A stretch of DNA of 64,000 nucleotides from Centrapalus pauciflorus. Its lineage: Eukaryota > Streptophyta > Magnoliopsida > Asterales > Asteraceae. The stretch spans positions 1 to 64,000 of the forward strand of contig JAANYP010005934.1 of the NCBI GenBank assembly GCA_020465985.1. The letters are read 5' to 3'. The position numbers and the translations under genes were made by a program. Positions 48,710 through 61,879 of the stretch are shown here, one piece after another. Within the stretch, counting starts at the first letter, position 1. Each line of letters starts with the position of its first letter. Below the pieces are notes generated by a model. The model was not told the origin of the DNA, searched no databases, and saw only the letters and a program-made list of their open reading frames with translations.

Positions 48710-51700
48710 AATGGTTTAAGTGAATTAGGTACCATTATGTGCTTAGTCTTAAACTGTAGGATTGCGTGATTACTATAGAATAAGTTATGATATATACGGG
48801 ATAATGACTTTTAGGAACCCATAGGATTTTGGGTATGGGTGAAATAGGACATGTGTGTTTATAACTATAAATACATCCTTAATAACCACCGAATGAAATA
48901 ACAATAACTTGAATCGAGGATGATAAATACACAAGTATGGATAAATTAATTGAAAACTTAATTATATAAATGTTAAGTCACGGTCAACGAGAAAAGTTAA
49001 AGTATGTTTGTGGGGTTTCAAATAGCATCTTACTGAGAGCAAGTATCTGTTCAACCTAAAAAAAATGGAAACACAAATTGATTGTAGGTCTTGGTGTCTT
49101 CTGAAAATAAATCATAATACCCGCTTTTAGATTGAGTAACTCTGCTAGATGATCTATCTTGAATAACTAAATCTAAAGAAATACTACAGAGAAGTTTGAC
49201 TACCATTTACATGAGTCACCAATCGAGATGAATATAACTTATACACATGAAAGAATCGATAATCAAGAAAATGATTACTATCATAAATCTTGTGTCTAAA
49301 ACTGATATAAAATGGCTTTGGCATGAAAAAAAAATAATAAATTGTTAGATTCTTTTAAGTGTCGCGTATACATGATACCGGTTCTGCAAAGTTTTGATTC
49401 GTCTCATATTGTTTCTTGGTTCCTTACATTCTGTCACTGTCAGTGTATTCATTCCTTACTTCCATTTGATTCCCTGTCATGAGCTCATGACCGCACATTA
49501 TCGTGCTATCGGTATTACGGCGTGTGACACGACAGATAATTATGAGGGTGCTTGCGTGTTTGAATAAATTCACACAAGTGTTCAAGTTGTCTTTGTACTC
49601 GTTCATTATGAAATTGTTTTGTGTTATTGGTTTTTGTGCATTAATTTTTGAGTTTTTATTTTTGTGTACGGGAGTGTCTGTTTTATGTTGTTGTTCGTTT
49701 CGTTATTGGTATCTGTACTGTGTGCAATTAAGGAAATCTGACAAACTCAACGAATGATCTACTTTGTGGCATCTTAAAACGGTGTATGACGAATCAAACG
49801 GGAAAGTGGCACAACATTAGTCACAATGGAAAAAGTTAATATAACAAGATAAGTAATAATGTTATTAAATCCAATATAATGAGTATTGACTAGTTAGCAT
49901 CAAGATTATGAAGCAGTACCAAGGAGATAAAGCTTGAAATTAAGGGATCCTTATTATTTAGCTATTATAAACGAATGTAAGAGAATGACGATTGTGAATC
50001 GTATAAACTAGAAATAATTTGATGACTATAAAACCATAAGTGGATGAGGGTATTTATAGAGTTCCAATAAAAAAAATATATATCTGTCGAGACGTAAGTT
50101 ATGTGATTGTGACTCGAGTGCTAATCATAAACTAATCAATAAATTGACTATGACGGAATGATAAACCAACTTTATTTGGATTAATAAAGAAACCTAAATC
50201 GCCTTACGAGGAGAATACAGATTGAAGGTAAATGAAAGAATGTTCAATTACTGGTGTATTGAACTATGCTTAATGAAAATGCGAACAAATATCTATAAAC
50301 AAAATTACAATGAAATGAGTTTAGCATTATAAAGGAACGTTACAAAACAAATGGGAGGTTAACAATATGAAACTATAATTGAGGTGTCTTGATACAAGGA
50401 GTGTGAGGCCGCTTTACACACAAATTTAGACCAATTGGAGTCCAATGTAATTACGGAGAGAGATGAAATAACGAGTGGAAAACCTTTCCAGGTGAATAAC
50501 AAATAAGTTATGAGAAAAAAGAAATAACTACATAGTGTCCATAAATGAGGTAAATAGGATAATGTAATAGACATGAAAAAAAATTAAAATTAATTTAAAA
50601 TTTTATACAATAGATGGATTGACCAAATAAATTATGTGTGTCGGATAGAAGATGAAAGAACTATCAAGGAGAATTTTCGAACTAAATGGTAACCAACTCG
50701 TGAATAAACTTGGTAAAATACATAAAGCGAGATAGAAACCAAACATATAAGAAAGCAAGAAATATAAGTAATAGATAATTGTGGGTACTAGTAATATAAA
50801 TCCAACTTAATGAACCCTAAACCATGATTGTTAATCAGCGAGATAATAAAACAAGAAGAAGATGGATTTTAACATGGAAACAAAGAAGTCAGTATATGAA
50901 ACATGATGTTGTAGTGTAAAGATCAACGGTGAACAAATGAATACTTTGCAATGAAAGAGAAATAACTACGAAAAGAAGTAACCCTCCATAACTCAATTAT
51001 AAGTAAGTAACAGACTGGATGCTTGAAATAATTAAAAGTGCAGCACCTGATTTGATTATCTATATACCCAACTAATAATTGATAAAATGATTATTGAAAT
51101 GGATCATCAGAATAAATATTAAGCAATGTGTGATTACAAGTGATCATTGTAAATTGTCAAGTTCAAAAATAGGACCAAATTGGTGATAACGCAAAGAGTT
51201 TTATAACCTAATAGATTAGAGATATTAAGAGTGTAGTTGGGACTAATGCATATCTAACCCCGTGCATTATTTAGGGATGTAGGGAATAAGTAACCCAATA
51301 CTACCTCATATGAAATAAATGAATCGATTAAAGAAACATAAGGGTTATATGTGATATAATGGTGGATGCAAGATTAATCAGAATGGTAAAATGAACAACC
51401 AGTTGAAATTTAATACAGAATCACTAATAAAGAGGTAATGTAATACTATGTTAGTCAAATCCCACTCATGAATATAAATCAAAATTTCACATGATTCAAC
51501 CATATAATAATTGATAATAGTAGTATAAGTATATTCGTGTAAGAACTAGATGAGTAAACTGAGTAATTCCGACATGTGATTTGAGCTGACAAATGATCAT
51601 TATCAATATGTAAAATAAAGTAAAATGTGTTCAGACATAAATAAATATCGAGATGCAAATATACACACACATATAAAGTTAATTACCAAAAAAAAACAGA

Positions 51701-52702
51701 GAGGGATTAAATTGTTACTTCATAGGGATAATATAATCGTTATCATTAGAAAGTAATGTGTACTAATTAATCACTATAACGACGCCCCCTTTAAGATAAC
51801 ATAAGTGAGCACCAATAAAGGGTTGAAATGACTTGTTTTACCAATAAGATAAAAGTGATGATAACATAATATTGAAACAGGATAACACACTTTTACGCAA
51901 CCTAAACGATTTATTGGGCGGCTAAGAGAATATCTAAAATCTCGGCTCCAAAGGAAACCCTATATGTATATCTGAGTATATCTAAGGAAATAAATTGAGA
52001 TTTAGTATGAGAAAAATAATAACAATACTAATAATAAAACTTTGTTGGCCGAATGTGATTGCGACAACAGAAACCCCTAAATGGGAAGAAAATCGTAATG
52101 TCTCAACTTTTATGTAACCAACTTCATTTGATTCCAAATATTACTGGGTAACTACACATTATGAGATTTCATTCCAAGCTGATTTCTAAATGATCAGTGT
52201 AGTTTATTCTAACGGGAAAGTCGACGATAATTAGTTTGGGGATGAGGTAGAATGTTACAATAAAATTTAGTTTTAAAAAAAAATAATTATTATGATTATC
52301 GAACAGAATCACTTGAAAGGTGCGAAATGCACCATAAAATAGGCAAACGTTTTAAGAGTGCCATAAATGGATAAACAAATAATGATAAAAAGACACTTTA
52401 AATTTAAATCCAAACTAAATATATGTATTCGTGAAAATCGAATTTAAAGTACATTATCAAAATTTGTATTTAATGAGTTATTGTGTATTAACACGAAACC
52501 AAAAAAAAATGTTTGAATTTGAATAAGAAAGAGATGTTGCATAATATGGGATAACCAAATTTGTCATCCCATTGTATTTTAACTTAATTTATTTTTCTCC
52601 AAATTAAACATGGAAATATAAAACAGAAATGATGGCGAAACACCTGAACTTACTTCAAACTACATGATCTCGAGGACGAGATCAATCCAACGGGAATGTG
52701 AT
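48710..52702 (+). other. Non-coding interior of the large LTR element
   Basis: About 4 kb with only scattered short frames. I see no gag, protease, RT, integrase or chromodomain motif on either strand. The last 50 bases carry CGAGGACGAGAT and a weak purine tract before the 3' LTR. Confidence 0.75.
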
Positions 52703-53529
52703 TGTAACGTCCAGATTTTTCATAAAAATATTAAATACTAGAAATTTCGAGTTTTTCAGTTATAATCGTTAAATATGAATAAGAAATTTCAAGCAACCAA
52801 ATAATGATAAAATTATATTTTAGGAATAAAACCAAAGTAAACGTAAATCTTCGTTGCATTAGGATAACCAAAGTATGATGCCCAAATTGCAAATTTTGAA
52901 CTAGATTATTGTTTCATTTGTTGACTTTCAAAGAAAATGACATATCACCGTTTAGGGTCTTTCACCCTCTGTAATTTATTTACCTTTGCCCCATGCATCT
53001 TCTTTTTCCTTTCTCCTTCTCCATTGACTCTTTTATTTAAAAACCATCCATTTTCTTTCATGGATTCCAAAACTCATATGTTGAGAATTTATTAAAAACA
53101 AATCAGTAGCCGGAAACATTCTTGAAGTTTTGGAGTGGAGGCTAGGATACTTTCATTATCATCTCCAATCCTTCATTTTCCAACCTTGAGGTATAGAAAT
53201 TTTCATTCACGTCACCTAAATCTTTTGACTTTCGAAATCATCAAACTAAATATTTCATGTTCAAATAATCCAGAATCTAGTAGTTGAGTTCATCCACTTC
53301 ATCACTTTCATCAAGAAAACCCATAACACCCATTAATGGAGTTTATCTCAATATTTTACAAATATCTCAAATAGCCATAAAACATTAAAATATTATTAGA
53401 AACAAGATTAGATATGAATTTCTGATTTGATTTAAGGATTTAAGTTGAGTTTTTGGGTTATTGGAGTAAACTCCATGATTTTTGGAGTTGAGAAATTAAA
53501 TTAAAAATGGAATAGGAATTAATGATTTT

Positions 53530-53566
<37 letters not shown>

Positions 53567-55388
53567 GTGCGGCATGGCCGGAGGTCAGGCGACCCTATCG
53601 CCGCCGCCGACCGCCGGCCGACCTTTTCTTCCCTCGCGTAGGCTGCTGCGTCTGTCTGTCCCTGCTTTCTTTTTTCTTTTTGTCAGCAGCAACACAAACA
53701 TTGAAGGTTGGGCTAAGAAAATTGTTGGGCTAGTGATTTCTTATTTAATTTTGTGTCGGTCACTTGGCTTAAGCCCAAATTGGGTATACGCCTCTATCTG
53801 CATGTATTATTTCTTTCTTTCGAAAACAACAACCAACAGAATTAGTGTGCCTATTATTCATTTATCTATTTACTTATTTAATTATTTTCTTTTGATTTTG
53901 GAATTTGAAAGTAAGTTTGTGAACTAGTTTTATTTGATAATTGATGAAATGTGGGTTGAGTTAGTTAGTAGTATGACTTAGGTCCAAATCAGTTAGATTA
54001 ATTTGTTTTGGGTCAATGCTCGTTGTTATATTAATTAGTTTTGGGTTGGTGAATTTGTATAATGTTAATAGGTTAATACTATTGGATCAAATATCTGATG
54101 TACCAACTAGTTGGGTTTAAGACTCGAACCTATTTTAATTTTCAATCTGAGTGTAAAGTTCTAATGTTGGGCCTTAAGTGTGGGTTAATAAATAATGTAT
54201 TTTGGGCTTGAGCACTTTTTGAGTAGATCATTGTTAATAATAAGATAAATGTATTTAATTATAAGTTAATTAGGAAAAGTGTCCATTCAAATAAAACGCT
54301 GTACAAATTTATAAGTTCAAGTTAATTGATTAAATAATACACTGTAGCCGAAATAGGTTTGAGACCTATAATTATAGGCTAATTAACCAAAAACTTAAAG
54401 TTTAATTAATTTTGAAGATTTTGCCACATAAATAAATAATTATCGTTTTAGCCACCGAACTTTGGAATCTTAGGCCAATCAAGGATTTTAGTTTTAGATA
54501 AATAAAAATAGTGGCGATTAAGCAATATGCTTTTATTATCAGGTCGTTAGTCGAGCGTGGAGGATTCTGATAATTTGGTTGGCCGAGATTTCTTCAGTAG
54601 TGCTTCTTCGAAGGACAATTGGTATCACCGTGAGTAACAGATTTATCTGCATGATCAGTTATATGTGTTTATGCATATTTGTTATATTCGCTTCATTTGT
54701 ATCACCCCACAATGTTATTATCATTTTCATGATTATGTCAATCATATAATATATTTATCCTACCTTTCTGTTAGAAATCTATGCCTTTGTGTAAGCGTGA
54801 ATTCCCTGTATGCATACTTGTACTATACGATGTGGATTTGGGCGCCGACGCTACTGTGTGTAGGCTGGGTCGGTTAGCCCCCAAGTTTTTTGTTAAACCG
54901 GCGCCAGCTCGGATGAGGGGTTGTGCGGTTTGACCAGCACCAGCTCGGATGAGGGGTGCGGCGTCAGCTCGGATGAGGGGCGCGTAGGAAATTATTGAAT
55001 TCATGCTTCGTTTCTATTCGTGCATATTTACATATATACTTTTGTGCTTTTAAATCTTGTTACTCTCTGGGCGACGGCTTACCACAGTTGTGGGGACTTA
55101 TATTTCAGGTGGAGGGGATAAGGGTAAGGCTCCAGTATGAGATAGCAGATTTTCTTGACCGAGACATTATCGTTTTGTATTAACTTTTATGGGTCGGGTA
55201 GAATCCTAGTTGACATGACATGTAAACTTAAACTTATTTAGCGTACTCTGATTGATGTAATTTATTATTATGGGTGGTTGCTTTATTTATCGATGTATGA
55301 CTTTAGAAAAATTTAAATTATCCCGTATTTTTTAGGTATATTGCATGTGATTGGTGGAAATTTAGTTTTAAAATATTCGGTCCTTTCA
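52703..55388 (+). repeat. 3' LTR of the large element
   Basis: It runs TGTAACGTCC to GGTCCTTTCA, 2686 bp. It contains a (GT)n run at 53532-53565, longer than in the 5' LTR near 40146, and three copies of CAGCTCGGATGAGGGG at about 54904-54980, also in the 5' LTR. It shows the unoccupied target of the nested element. Confidence 0.93.
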
Positions 55389-55393
55389 ACTGG

Positions 55394-55583
55394 TCCCTCT
55401 CTCTTCCTCTTCAACCGACGGCAGCGCCCAAACCCTAGTGTCGCCGCCTACAAAACACCATTGCTGCCACCATTGCTCCACCCTCGAATCTCTCTCTCTC
55501 GCTAGCTCTTTCCCTTTTGTAGCTCGTCAACGGCCGAACCCTAGCCACCACCGTCGTCGCCACCATGTTCGCTCACCACCACC
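55394..55583 (+). CDS. Host gene exon 1, leader and first codons
   Basis: The leader resumes after ACTGG with AAACCCTAG and CTCTCTCTC. ATG at 55565 sits in a good context (GCCACCATGTT). An in-frame TAG at 55520 shows it is the first usable start in its frame. Codons run MFAHHH and are cut at 55583 by the CACTA-like element. The exon continues at 61867-61879. Joined across the insertion, exon 1 contributes 32 coding bases and ends in phase 2. The leader looks like a normal plant gene, but whether this allele is expressed is unknown. Confidence 0.5.
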
Positions 55584-56172
55584 ACTACAACAAAATGAAC
55601 CTAAAGCAACATGGGAAAACTGTTGTGTTAGCCCTTAAAAGTGTTGTTATAGGCCTAATGCGACACTTTATGTAGTGCCACCTTAGCCAACGTCACCTTA
55701 GGTCTAAAGCGACACTTTCACTACATAATGCAACATTTTTCAAAAGTGTTGTCATTATTTTATAAATGCAACACTTTTTATATTCTAAAGCAACACTTTT
55801 TAATGTGTTGCCATTATTTTATAAATGTAACACTTTTAAATGCAACACTTTTTTATACTCTAAAACAACACTTTTAATTTATTGTTACCAACTTATAGCA
55901 ACACTTTACTTATCAAATGCAACACTTATCAAATGTTGCCATTACGTAAATGCAACACCATTATCAATCTACTGCAACACTTTATTATTGTTTTAAATTA
56001 CATACATGCAATATTTTCTAGACAAAAGAAACACATTCATTATTTTTTAAATTTAATGCAAATACAAATATTTATTTAATTGCTTCATGATAGTTTTTCT
56101 ACTTACAATTCAATTTAACAAAAATAATATCATTTCATAACATATCGATCAAAAAGTAATTCAAGTATATAA

Positions 56173-57066
56173 GGGTATGTTTAGTTGATGAAAAATTGAT
56201 ATTTGTTTTCACTTTCACTTTCCAGAATTTGTTTTCATTATTACATTTCTAGAAAATTAGGAGAAAATTTAAAAAACGTGTTCACCACGTCCCTTGTTTT
56301 CACTTTTGAAAATTGGAAAAATGGTTGAAAACTCCTTTAATGCATTTTCCAATTTCTATTATAAATTTAGAAAATGAAAACATTTAGAAAATGACAAAAA
56401 AAAAATTAGAATAATGTTAACGGAAAATGAAATCAAATAGCTCTGAACTTTCGACTTTGTACACATTTATGTAGTGAACTTTTTTTTGTGCACATTTGGT
56501 AGTCAAAGTTTCAAAATTGTTCTAATTTGGTAGTTGGCGTACCTTTTAACCGGTTGCTTCCGGTTTCGATGCCTACATGGACAATTTTTTTAATGACGTA
56601 GATACCCGTTTTTATATTATACCTGGTTTTATCTATGTGGCAACCCGTTTTTTAAAATCACCCGGGTTTATAACGCCATATTAAAATAAGAAATTACGCG
56701 GGTTTACAACGTCGTTTTTTAAGACACCTGGTTATAAATCCTGGTGACTTTAAAAAATGGGTTGTCACGTAGATAAAACCGGGTATAATATAAAAACGGG
56801 TAGACACGTCATTAAAAAATTGTCCACGTAGGCATCGAAACCGGAAGCAACCGGTTAAAAGGTACGCCAACTACCAAATTGGAACAATTTTGAAACTTTA
56901 CCAAATGTGCACACAAAAAAATACATAAATATGTACAAAGTCGAAAGTTCAGAGCTATTTGATATCATTTTCCCTAATGTCAAACTAAACATGTTTTCAA
57001 TTAAGCCATTCTTTCGTTGAAAACAAAAACAGAAAACCGGCTTGTTTTCGTCAACTAAACGCAGCC
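56173..57066. mobile_element. Tourist/Harbinger-like fold-back MITE
   Basis: The ends GGGTATGTTTAGTTGATGAA and the complement GGCTGCGTTTAGTTGACGAA are inverted, with TAA on both sides (56170-56172, 57067-57069), matching PIF/Harbinger MITEs. The inner part is a long near-palindrome: AGCTCTGAACTTTCGACTTT near 56441 is mirrored at about 56940-56960, with arms of roughly 200 bp meeting near 56700. Its transcript could fold into one long hairpin. Confidence 0.8.
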
Positions 57067-58049
57067 TAAACGTCTACAACTAAAATAAGGTTCATCAAAT
57101 ATACAAGCGATACAACAAAAAAGTAAATTACAATCTTGGGAATGCATATTCAATTCCTCTTCTTGTAATTTCTTTCATACGAAATCAACGCTTATCATGC
57201 ACAACTCTCTATCTGTCGATCACTTTTCACAAAAAATTTACCCAAAATAGCAATCAACTTTCTTGAAACTGCATAATATGACAACAAACTTTCAAATTAA
57301 GTCGGTTTTCGATGAAACTTTCACAACACCTTAAAAATCTTCTAAAAACAGCATTTCTATAAAAATATTACACTTCCCACATTAAATTTGTATTTTTACT
57401 CGTTAAACTACAATTCTTTCCATAAAATAGCAAAAAACTTTCGTTTGACGTCCAATTTTAACGGTACCTTTTGTAACAAGTCTAAAATCTTTAGGAAAGA
57501 CCAAATATATAAACATATTTCATCATTCATTGATATTTCATACTTTTGGGCCTTAAAGTACCAAAAGTTTGTTTAAAATAGCAATGAACTTTCATGTGAT
57601 GTCGGATTTCAATGATTCTTTTTGCAACACATCCTAAATCATTTAAAGAGATCAAACTTATATAAATATTTCATCATTTATTGCTATTTTGTGATTTGGT
57701 ATATTAAAGTCTCATTTATTCATTATTTGACATTTAAAAGCCAAATACGAGACTTTTGTTAACTTCATCAATTTTGAAACATTTACGTATTTTAACCATA
57801 TTTAAAGTTAGAATTACCTGAGAATAGAGTGTTACATCAGTGCTCGAATCCTTCCATAAACCAAGAATAGAAATTTGTATGTCTTGCAAATTGACAACAA
57901 AACTATACATAAAGTAGTAGCAAAACAATAGGAAAGAGAGCGTTAGACCAGCATAATAATGGCATAAATATTGCATGAAAAAGTGTTTGAAGATAATGAT
58001 CACAAAATAACATCAAATGGACACAAGAAACTTCATATAAAAGACTCAC

Positions 58050-58265
58050 GGTCATCCGGGTCAGCAACAATGCGTTTGACATGGATTGCACAAGACAAAC
58101 CCATAAAAGGGTCTGTGGTGATTACATCATGCTTATCACCAACAAAAAAATAAACAGCTCTTGCAGGGGAATCAAAATTCAAAGTGTAAAGAGATGTACC
58201 GCAATGAACATCCCATAGCTTAGCTAACTGATCAGTACACCCAACAATCAATCTTGTTGAATCTC
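58050..58265 (-). pseudogene. Captured exon of eIF3 subunit i (WD40 protein)
   Basis: The minus strand has acceptor TTCTGCAG just above 58265, an open 216-bp exon and donor GTGAGT just below 58050. Both introns are in phase 1, so the exon is symmetric. It encodes a WD40 blade (TDQLAKLWDVHCGTSLYTL) and then VGDKHDVITTDPFMG and AIHVKRIVADPDD, which match the second repeat region of plant eIF3i (TRIP-1 type), part of the translation initiation factor eIF3. No other eIF3i exon is recognised nearby. The frame has no stop, but several residues differ from the family pattern as I recall it. It is best read as a transposon-captured fragment rather than a working gene. Confidence 0.75.
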
Positions 58266-59188
58266 CTGCAGAACCAATGTCAATTAGGTGTCTTCATTAG
58301 AACAAAATTTCAGCAAATCAATCACTAATGCTAATAAAAAAAAGAAAGGATTAATAATACATATCGAACAACAAAGGACTTTGATTATACAATCCTGTGC
58401 AATTACTTTATATAAGCTTACATCTAAAGGACTTTGAACATGGACCAAGGCTAAGTATTTCAAGCTTAGGAGTCCATTAGACACTAGAATTAAGGCTAAA
58501 AATATGAAATTGCAATACAAAAAACAACAATAAAAAGGCTGCTGTCCAATTCATATTTCAACTCTGAATTCATGCTATAGGATCATATTTGACAATAGAT
58601 TGAAGGTAGAAGTGTAATGAATTCATGGTTAATGTTTAGGGATTTATTTGCAAGATTTAGGAGTCCTTAATATGCAAAAATTAAGGCAAGAAATGGTGAA
58701 GTTGTAGCACCAAATACTCATAACAGTTGCTTGTTTTGGACAGCTCAACCCTCAAAATGTGTCCAAGTGTCGTGTGAGTTTAGGAGCCATGACAACCCCC
58801 TTAGACCTGAATCTCGGACCCCATGTGCAACCCCCTCACAACCCTTGCTAAGTCTCGTAATGGTGTAATGAAAGCCAAGGTCAAGGACCAACGAGAAGGT
58901 CAAGAAACGAGGCCAAGCATCAGAATAATCATCACTACCATGGCTGCTGTCCATTTTTTTTCTGTTCTGCACATACAACACAGGCACCTATATATTGATA
59001 TATACCTCATGCTGCTGCTGTCTTTTTCCTGCTACAAACACGCAACCAGCAGCAACAAAACAGAGGAAAAGGGTCAATGGCGAACTAGTGCTAAATGATG
59101 AAGACACACACACATCCTTGACACACGTACCCATAGACTTTAATGTCTCGGGTCTCTCTTTTATCAACTGACAGCAGCCCATATATAC

Positions 59189-59229
<41 letters not shown>

Positions 59230-60060
59230 CCAGCTCAAACAGAAATTAGGAAGGAGTGGTGAAGTCAATTAAAGACATAAAAACACATCACCACACATGC
59301 ATGTCACCTATTCTTGGCTGCTGCTGTTTTTGTTGATCAGAACACACCCAAAAGAAATATGGCTGCTCATTCTATTTATTAATTAATCACATACAAGCTC
59401 ACAACCTAAACAGAAACACAAGACACAAACACACACATCGGTAACCTACGAGTTGAGGGGTCCTATAAACTAAGTTAGGGAGTCTTGCAACTTGTAAGCC
59501 GCTGAGTCTAACACTCCGAGACTTGAAGACCATCTCACAACAGCCACACGAGCAGCCCCCATATATCTATATACGCCTCCAGTTGCAGCCAAAACAGGGG
59601 AAAAAAAGAAAAGGATCAGAGGCGAACAGCAATAAGTGATGGCACATCCACACAAAAGGGAAACACTCTGAGACTTGATGAGTCTCGGAGTCTTATTCTA
59701 TAACACAGCAGCAGCGTCCAATTTATATATATAAATTGACATCAATTCAGCCCTTATAATTGCTTCCAAACTCAAATTACACACCACACAAAGGCACGCA
59801 TATGATTTGGATGAGATTTTTATGCAATTTTCTTGATCAATTTAGACATTTAATTTCACGGGTTCATGCTTGAACTTCATGGCAGCCGTAGGTTATCCCA
59901 CAGCAGCGCACACACAGAAAATTTGACATTTGGGGAGGTGAATTACCTTGTAATGAATCATAAAACACATTTCATGGCAGCCGTAGGTTATCCCGCTCCA
60001 GCTATAAGGTCCATGCCAAACAGACCCTTCCTAGGAAAGAGCTCACTTCGGTTTAGATAG
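58266..60060. other. Captured intron plus retroelement-like repeats
   Basis: No gene is supported. 58266-58560 looks like intron sequence next to the eIF3i exon. From about 58740 there are CTGCTG runs and GAGACTT / AGTCTCGGA motifs like those in the antisense LTR at 26040-26600, plus a GT repeat at 59190-59216. CATGGCAGCCGTAGGTTATC occurs at 59878 and 59973. Confidence 0.4.
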
Positions 60061-60839
60061 GTTTTTGGCAAAAATCAAACCCAAATTATAGGTTTTACAT
60101 TCTGGACACTAAATGGTTTGGTTTTTATATAGGTTCCATATCAGTTTTTTCTTGGTTTCAAAATTTTGACTTTTCTGCCAAATCCCGATTTATTGTTTTT
60201 TGGACAATGGATTTTGGTTTTTATTTGACAAATATGATACTTTAACAACAATGAGAAATTGATATATAAAGAACCAGTTACATTTCAATTGTAAAATAAA
60301 GATACAATTCAATAGTAGCCCACCCAGCTGTGCCTAATTCTAAATGCAGAAATAATCAATATACCAGAATATGGCAGACATTTATAAATGAAACATCGCT
60401 TAACCTAAAGGGTAGTTATAGCAGTCTTGCACCATTTACTATGTATAATGCATATTGATACTTTGTGGTACCATCTGAGATCAAGAGTATGGGAGACACG
60501 ATGTATGCATGTGTAATGTAAAATCAAAGTCTCGGTGATATAATATCAAAGTCTAAGATCAAAGTTTCATACAGAAACACTAAAATCGAAGTGACATAGC
60601 GAGAGTGAGTAGTGAGAGAAGACAGGAAAGCGAATTACTAACCCTATTTAGTGACTTCAGGTCGAGATCGATCAGCACATCAAGCTCTCGTGGCTCCGTG
60701 CGTCGGTCGTCGTGCGAGAAATTCTAGCCGAGAGGAAATGGAAATGAATAGTTCTTAGGTTTAGGTTTAGAAAATGAGATTTATATATAAGTGATATAAA
60801 TGTAATAATTATAAATTTTGAGGGCAAATTGTAAATATA

Positions 60840-61007
60840 TATAGTTAGGCTCGATTAGGCACGCGAGCCTATTGAGCAGCCTATTTTGATACTCGAACTC
60901 AGCTCGACTCCTACTCGAGTGGTTCGAGCTCGGCTCGATTAAATGCGAGTCGAATTCGAGTTTTTTCCGAGTCGATCCCGAGTTTTCTCGTCTCGTTAAC
61001 ACCCCTA
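60840..61007. mobile_element. Truncated hAT MITE, right end only
   Basis: GAGCTCGGCTCGATT-type palindromes and the terminus CACCCCTA at 61000-61007 match the MITE at 22246-22719. The TAGGGGTG left end and target duplication are missing. Confidence 0.6.
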
Positions 61008-61866
61008 CCCACCAAGGTTAGGTATTACTTTTATTTTACTACCTTGTTTTTTTTTATTTTTAAAAAATAAAACTAGATGAATACCTTTAGATTTAATTTT
61101 ATTTTAACGTTACTTATAATAAAATTAGGTTTCAGAAAATAAATTATAACGTAACTTATAGTTTATTATTGGTTTTAAAATTTTATAATGTAACTTGTAA
61201 AGTTTTAAAATAGTCATACTCATAAAATTTGACGGGCGAATTATTACTACTCTTTGATATAAATTTTATTTTTAAGGTGCAAATGCACTAGCAGCAGATG
61301 TTGATGCTGATGCAACAGTCACGGCTACGGTGATATTTTAAATTTGTAACCAATTTTCTAATTGTACTCTTTTTTTAAAAAAAATAAATAAAACATGTAC
61401 TATCAAATATTGTATTTTATTAATTTTAACAAATCAGACATTGAAGTTTTGTGTGTATTTTTTAATCAAAATTACAAAATAAAAAAAAATAGTATAGTCA
61501 ACACTTAAAAACATACATGTCATATTTTTTTCATTATAAATGCAACACTTAAAAAAATGTTATATGTTTTTAAAAATGTGTTGCATTTTTTTCATTATAA
61601 ATGCAACACTTTAAAAATGTGTTGCATTTTTTTTCATTATAAATGCAACACTCTAAAAATGTGTTGCATTTTTTATTGAAATATGCAACACTTTAAACAA
61701 ATATTGCAATTTTTAGTAAAAATTGCAACACTTTAGAAAATTGTTGCATTAACTCATTATATGCAACACTTATTGTCAATGTGTTGCTTTAGAGCTAACT
61801 TAAATAAAAAAGCAAATTTAAATGTGTTGCATCAAAAGTGTTGCATTAGCTTCGATTTGTAGTACC

Positions 61867-61879
61867 GTCCTTATCTCCG
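61867..61879 (+). CDS. Host gene exon 1, last 13 bases
   Basis: After the ACC duplication the exon continues GTCCTTATCTCCG and meets donor GTATGG at 61880. In frame with ATG 55565 this adds codons ending in phase 2, which fits the T that starts the exon at 63596. Confidence 0.45.

Larger units (their letters stand above)
39324..55388 (+). mobile_element. Large non-coding LTR retrotransposon (LARD-like, gypsy/chromovirus origin)
   Basis: Two long LTRs (TGTAACGTCC to GGTCCTTTCA) lie at 39324-48694, split by a nested element, and 52703-55388. Target duplication ACTGG is at 39319-39323 and 55389-55393. Net element length is about 9.4 kb, LTR about 2.68 kb. A primer-binding site variant is at 48698. 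Before the 3' LTR, CGAGGACGAGAT resembles the conserved end of Tekay/Del-type gypsy pol, so it probably derives from such an element. The 4-kb interior has no long ORF. Differences between LTRs are few. Confidence 0.92.
55584..61863. mobile_element. CACTA-like DNA transposon, non-autonomous (element 2), with a captured exon
   Basis: The left end ACTACAACAAAATGAAC and right end CGATTTGTAGT are imperfect inverted termini. ACC flanks both sides (55581-55583, 61864-61866), a 3-bp duplication as in CACTA elements, though the target is ACC-repetitive. Subterminal zones (55600-55990, 61490-61850) are full of GTGTTGCAT / ATGCAACACTTT motifs in both orientations, as in element 1. There is no transposase. 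The interior contains a Tourist-like MITE, an eIF3i exon and a truncated hAT MITE. Confidence 0.72.

Noticed and set aside
55438..55638. 66-codon frame over the host leader and transposon end
   Set aside because: Starts without ATG in the leader and runs across the transposon junction; the ATG at 55565 in another frame fits the splice phase better.
57829..57912. Possible second captured exon on the minus strand near the eIF3i exon
   Set aside because: Donor GTAATT is acceptable but the acceptor is weak and the peptide does not match the next eIF3i exon.
60600..60740. Possible first exon of the captured eIF3i gene
   Set aside because: GC-richer, leader-like sequence, but no eIF3i start peptide or convincing donor could be found.
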